Positions 33,346 through 64,000 of a stretch of 64,000 nucleotides of DNA are shown piece after piece. Below the pieces are notes generated by a model. That model was not told where the DNA came from and ran no database searches. It saw only the letters and a program-made list of their open reading frames with translations. Source of the stretch: Ridgeia piscesae (taxonomy: Eukaryota > Annelida > Polychaeta > Sabellida > Siboglinidae). Location: contig JAODUO010000188.1 in the NCBI GenBank assembly GCA_025642075.2, positions 125,001 through 189,000 on the forward strand, read 5' to 3'. The position numbers and the translations under genes are program-made. Each line of letters begins with the position of its first letter. Position 1 is the first letter of the stretch.

Positions 33346-34821
33346 ATACATGTATACTAGATGTCTTTGTTAAGTGACTACCCCGGTATTTTGTTTGCAG
33401 ACATTTACGATACATTACCCTGGTGCAATGAAAGACAAATGGTACCAGAATAGCCTGTCTTATTGTTGAAGATGCCAACTTGAATATAGTTTGTTATATA
33501 CATTGTATAAGCATATTTATAATGACCTCATTATACACACATATGTACAGCCCCGTGTACTATACATACAAATGTATATGTGTTGTTGCATCAAATGTAC
33601 TTTAATAATAATAAAATGATATAATGAATCATGCTTAGGGGTAATTCTTGATGTGGCATCCAGTGAACTTATCATACAAAAACATAATAAATAGTTTATT
33701 CACCTGTTCACATACCATGCTATATAAATAATATTTCTTAAGCAATTCGTACATACCAATATATTTTTAAACATATTATTTATTAGATGTCTTGTGTCAG
33801 ACTCGCAAATGAACTATTCCAAGTTATCCTGTCCAGAGAGGGGCAATTTTCTGGTTTAAGAATGCAGTAGGATTGTTTTCTTAGAAACAGGTTATTGTGG
33901 TCTTGCATATAGAACTGTATCCACCTAATAGAACAGCTCTGGGTGTCTTAACACGTCAATTCCTGATAGATCTGCTTATCCCATCATCATTTTGACTTCT
34001 CTGGGAAGCATTAAACTATTCTATAATTGATGCACAAAGACTTGTTCTACCACTGTCTGTAAACTTGTGCCAATTTTACAACTTATTGAGCCGACTCAAA
34101 ACAACCACATTTCCAACATTACAAATATGATATACATTGTACATTTGTACTAGTTATATTTTAACTTGTTATATATAATATATATATATATATATATAAT
34201 TATATAATATACCCCTAAAAGTTTACCCTGTAGGCCTAGGCCACCTACATCTCACAAATTACAGTATTACCATGTGTCATACAAATAAAAGTTAAATTTA
34301 GACATTCTAAATTTAAGACTCGCCCTATATATGAAGCGTATACACAACACAATAATTGTTATTAGTTATGATAATTTTATATAATCATTTTTACTCAGGA
34401 ATTAGATGGGTTGATTACCCAGTAGAGGGCGACTTCAATCAGGCCATCTAGCGGATAATGATGAGATAATTTCGAGGTCATTTTGCAACAGATGGCGAGG
34501 GTGCTATCGAAACCATCTCCATCTGGGGACTAACCCTGAACTATGTAAAAATGTATTCAAGAAATATCACGTTCTGATATGCTTCAGCTAAACAGATTTA
34601 ATTATAACGTGATCATAATGTTCTGTACTTGGTCCGTGATATGTCCGCACTTTACGGAAATGACGTTTTTCTTGGCAGTGCTCACAATTTTCGTTGTTAT
34701 TATGCGAACATTTGTCACCAGAGTGCGCTTTCTTACTATGCCCTCCCATCCAGTGAGGTTATAAACGCGCAGTCATGGTTGGTTTTATAAGAGACATGTA
34801 CAGTTGCTCATAGGGTAAATA
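33346..34821. other. METTL18-PSME4 intergenic region
   Basis: AT-rich, no further coding signal. A candidate poly(A) signal for METTL18 is at 33610-33615. The PSME4 promoter should lie just before 34822, but no clear TATA box or CpG cluster was seen. Confidence 0.45.
33610..33615 (+). terminator. Candidate METTL18 polyadenylation signal AATAAA
   Basis: First AATAAA found downstream of the METTL18 stop codon, about 880 bp away, within an AT-rich stretch. Transcript evidence is lacking; variant signals nearer the stop are possible. Confidence 0.3.
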
Positions 34822-63858
<29,037 letters not shown>

Positions 63859-63896
63859 GTAAGTCACACGTGAAGAACATCTACTGTAACAGATTG

Positions 63897-64000
63897 GTCA
63901 TTGACACAGTGCACTGTGGTCATTGACACAGTGCACTGTGGTCATTGACACAGTGCACTGTGGTCATTGACACCGTCCACTGTGGTCATTGACACCATGT
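63897..64000 (+). repeat. 22-bp array at the window edge, PSME4 intron 31
   Basis: At least four copies of ggtcattgacacagtgcact plus gt, starting about 37 bases after the exon 31 donor and cut by the window end. Confidence 0.9.

Overview
This window looks like animal nuclear DNA. It holds two split protein-coding genes on the + strand, with GT-AG introns (one GC-AG) and exons more GC-rich than the AT-rich introns, and the rest is intergenic DNA full of transposon remnants and tandem repeats. The organism is most likely a marine deuterostome, and amphioxus (cephalochordate) is my best guess. Three things point there: the CR1-type LINE fragments, the tRNA-derived SINEs, and above all many intronic minisatellites that reiterate exon-intron boundaries. 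From memory, such arrays were described as 'mirage minisatellites' at the amphioxus Adh locus. The species call is inference, not proof.

Layout. 1-23 kb is intergenic. It contains decayed LINEs of at least four kinds, a 1-kb polypurine tract, ACGTC-rich elements, microsatellites and three large minisatellites (30, 24 and 27 bp units). 23.2-23.6 kb is a recent duplicate of a piece of the downstream gene METTL18. 23879-32728 is METTL18 (histidine protein methyltransferase), nine coding exons and 303 codons, complete. 34822 to the window end is PSME4 (PA200 proteasome activator). Thirty-one coding exons were traced with continuous reading phase, giving about 1145 residues of a protein usually near 1840, so the 3' part lies beyond the window. 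The two genes are in the same orientation with about 2.1 kb between coding regions. There is no sign that they work together beyond general protein biology (ribosomal protein modification; proteasome activation).

The most striking structure is the set of minisatellites anchored on splice junctions. In PSME4 intron 27 a 33-bp unit repeats the last bases of exon 27 plus its donor about 52 times. Intron 20 starts with an array at its donor and ends with a 16-bp array that repeats the acceptor and the start of exon 21. Intron 14 carries extra copies of the exon-15 acceptor. Intron 16 ends in an array running into the exon-17 acceptor. METTL18 exon 5 is followed by six copies of a 19-bp unit that each start with GTAAGT. 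A parallel case lies outside the genes: the 30-bp array at 5.8-7.3 kb expanded in frame from a LINE reverse-transcriptase coding segment (peptide unit GVYMHTRADG), with recognisable LINE protein on both sides. Local coding or junction sequence seems to be the recurring seed of these arrays.

No tRNA, rRNA, CRISPR array or bacterial-type feature was seen. Most long open frames in this window are artefacts of repeat units whose length is a multiple of three.
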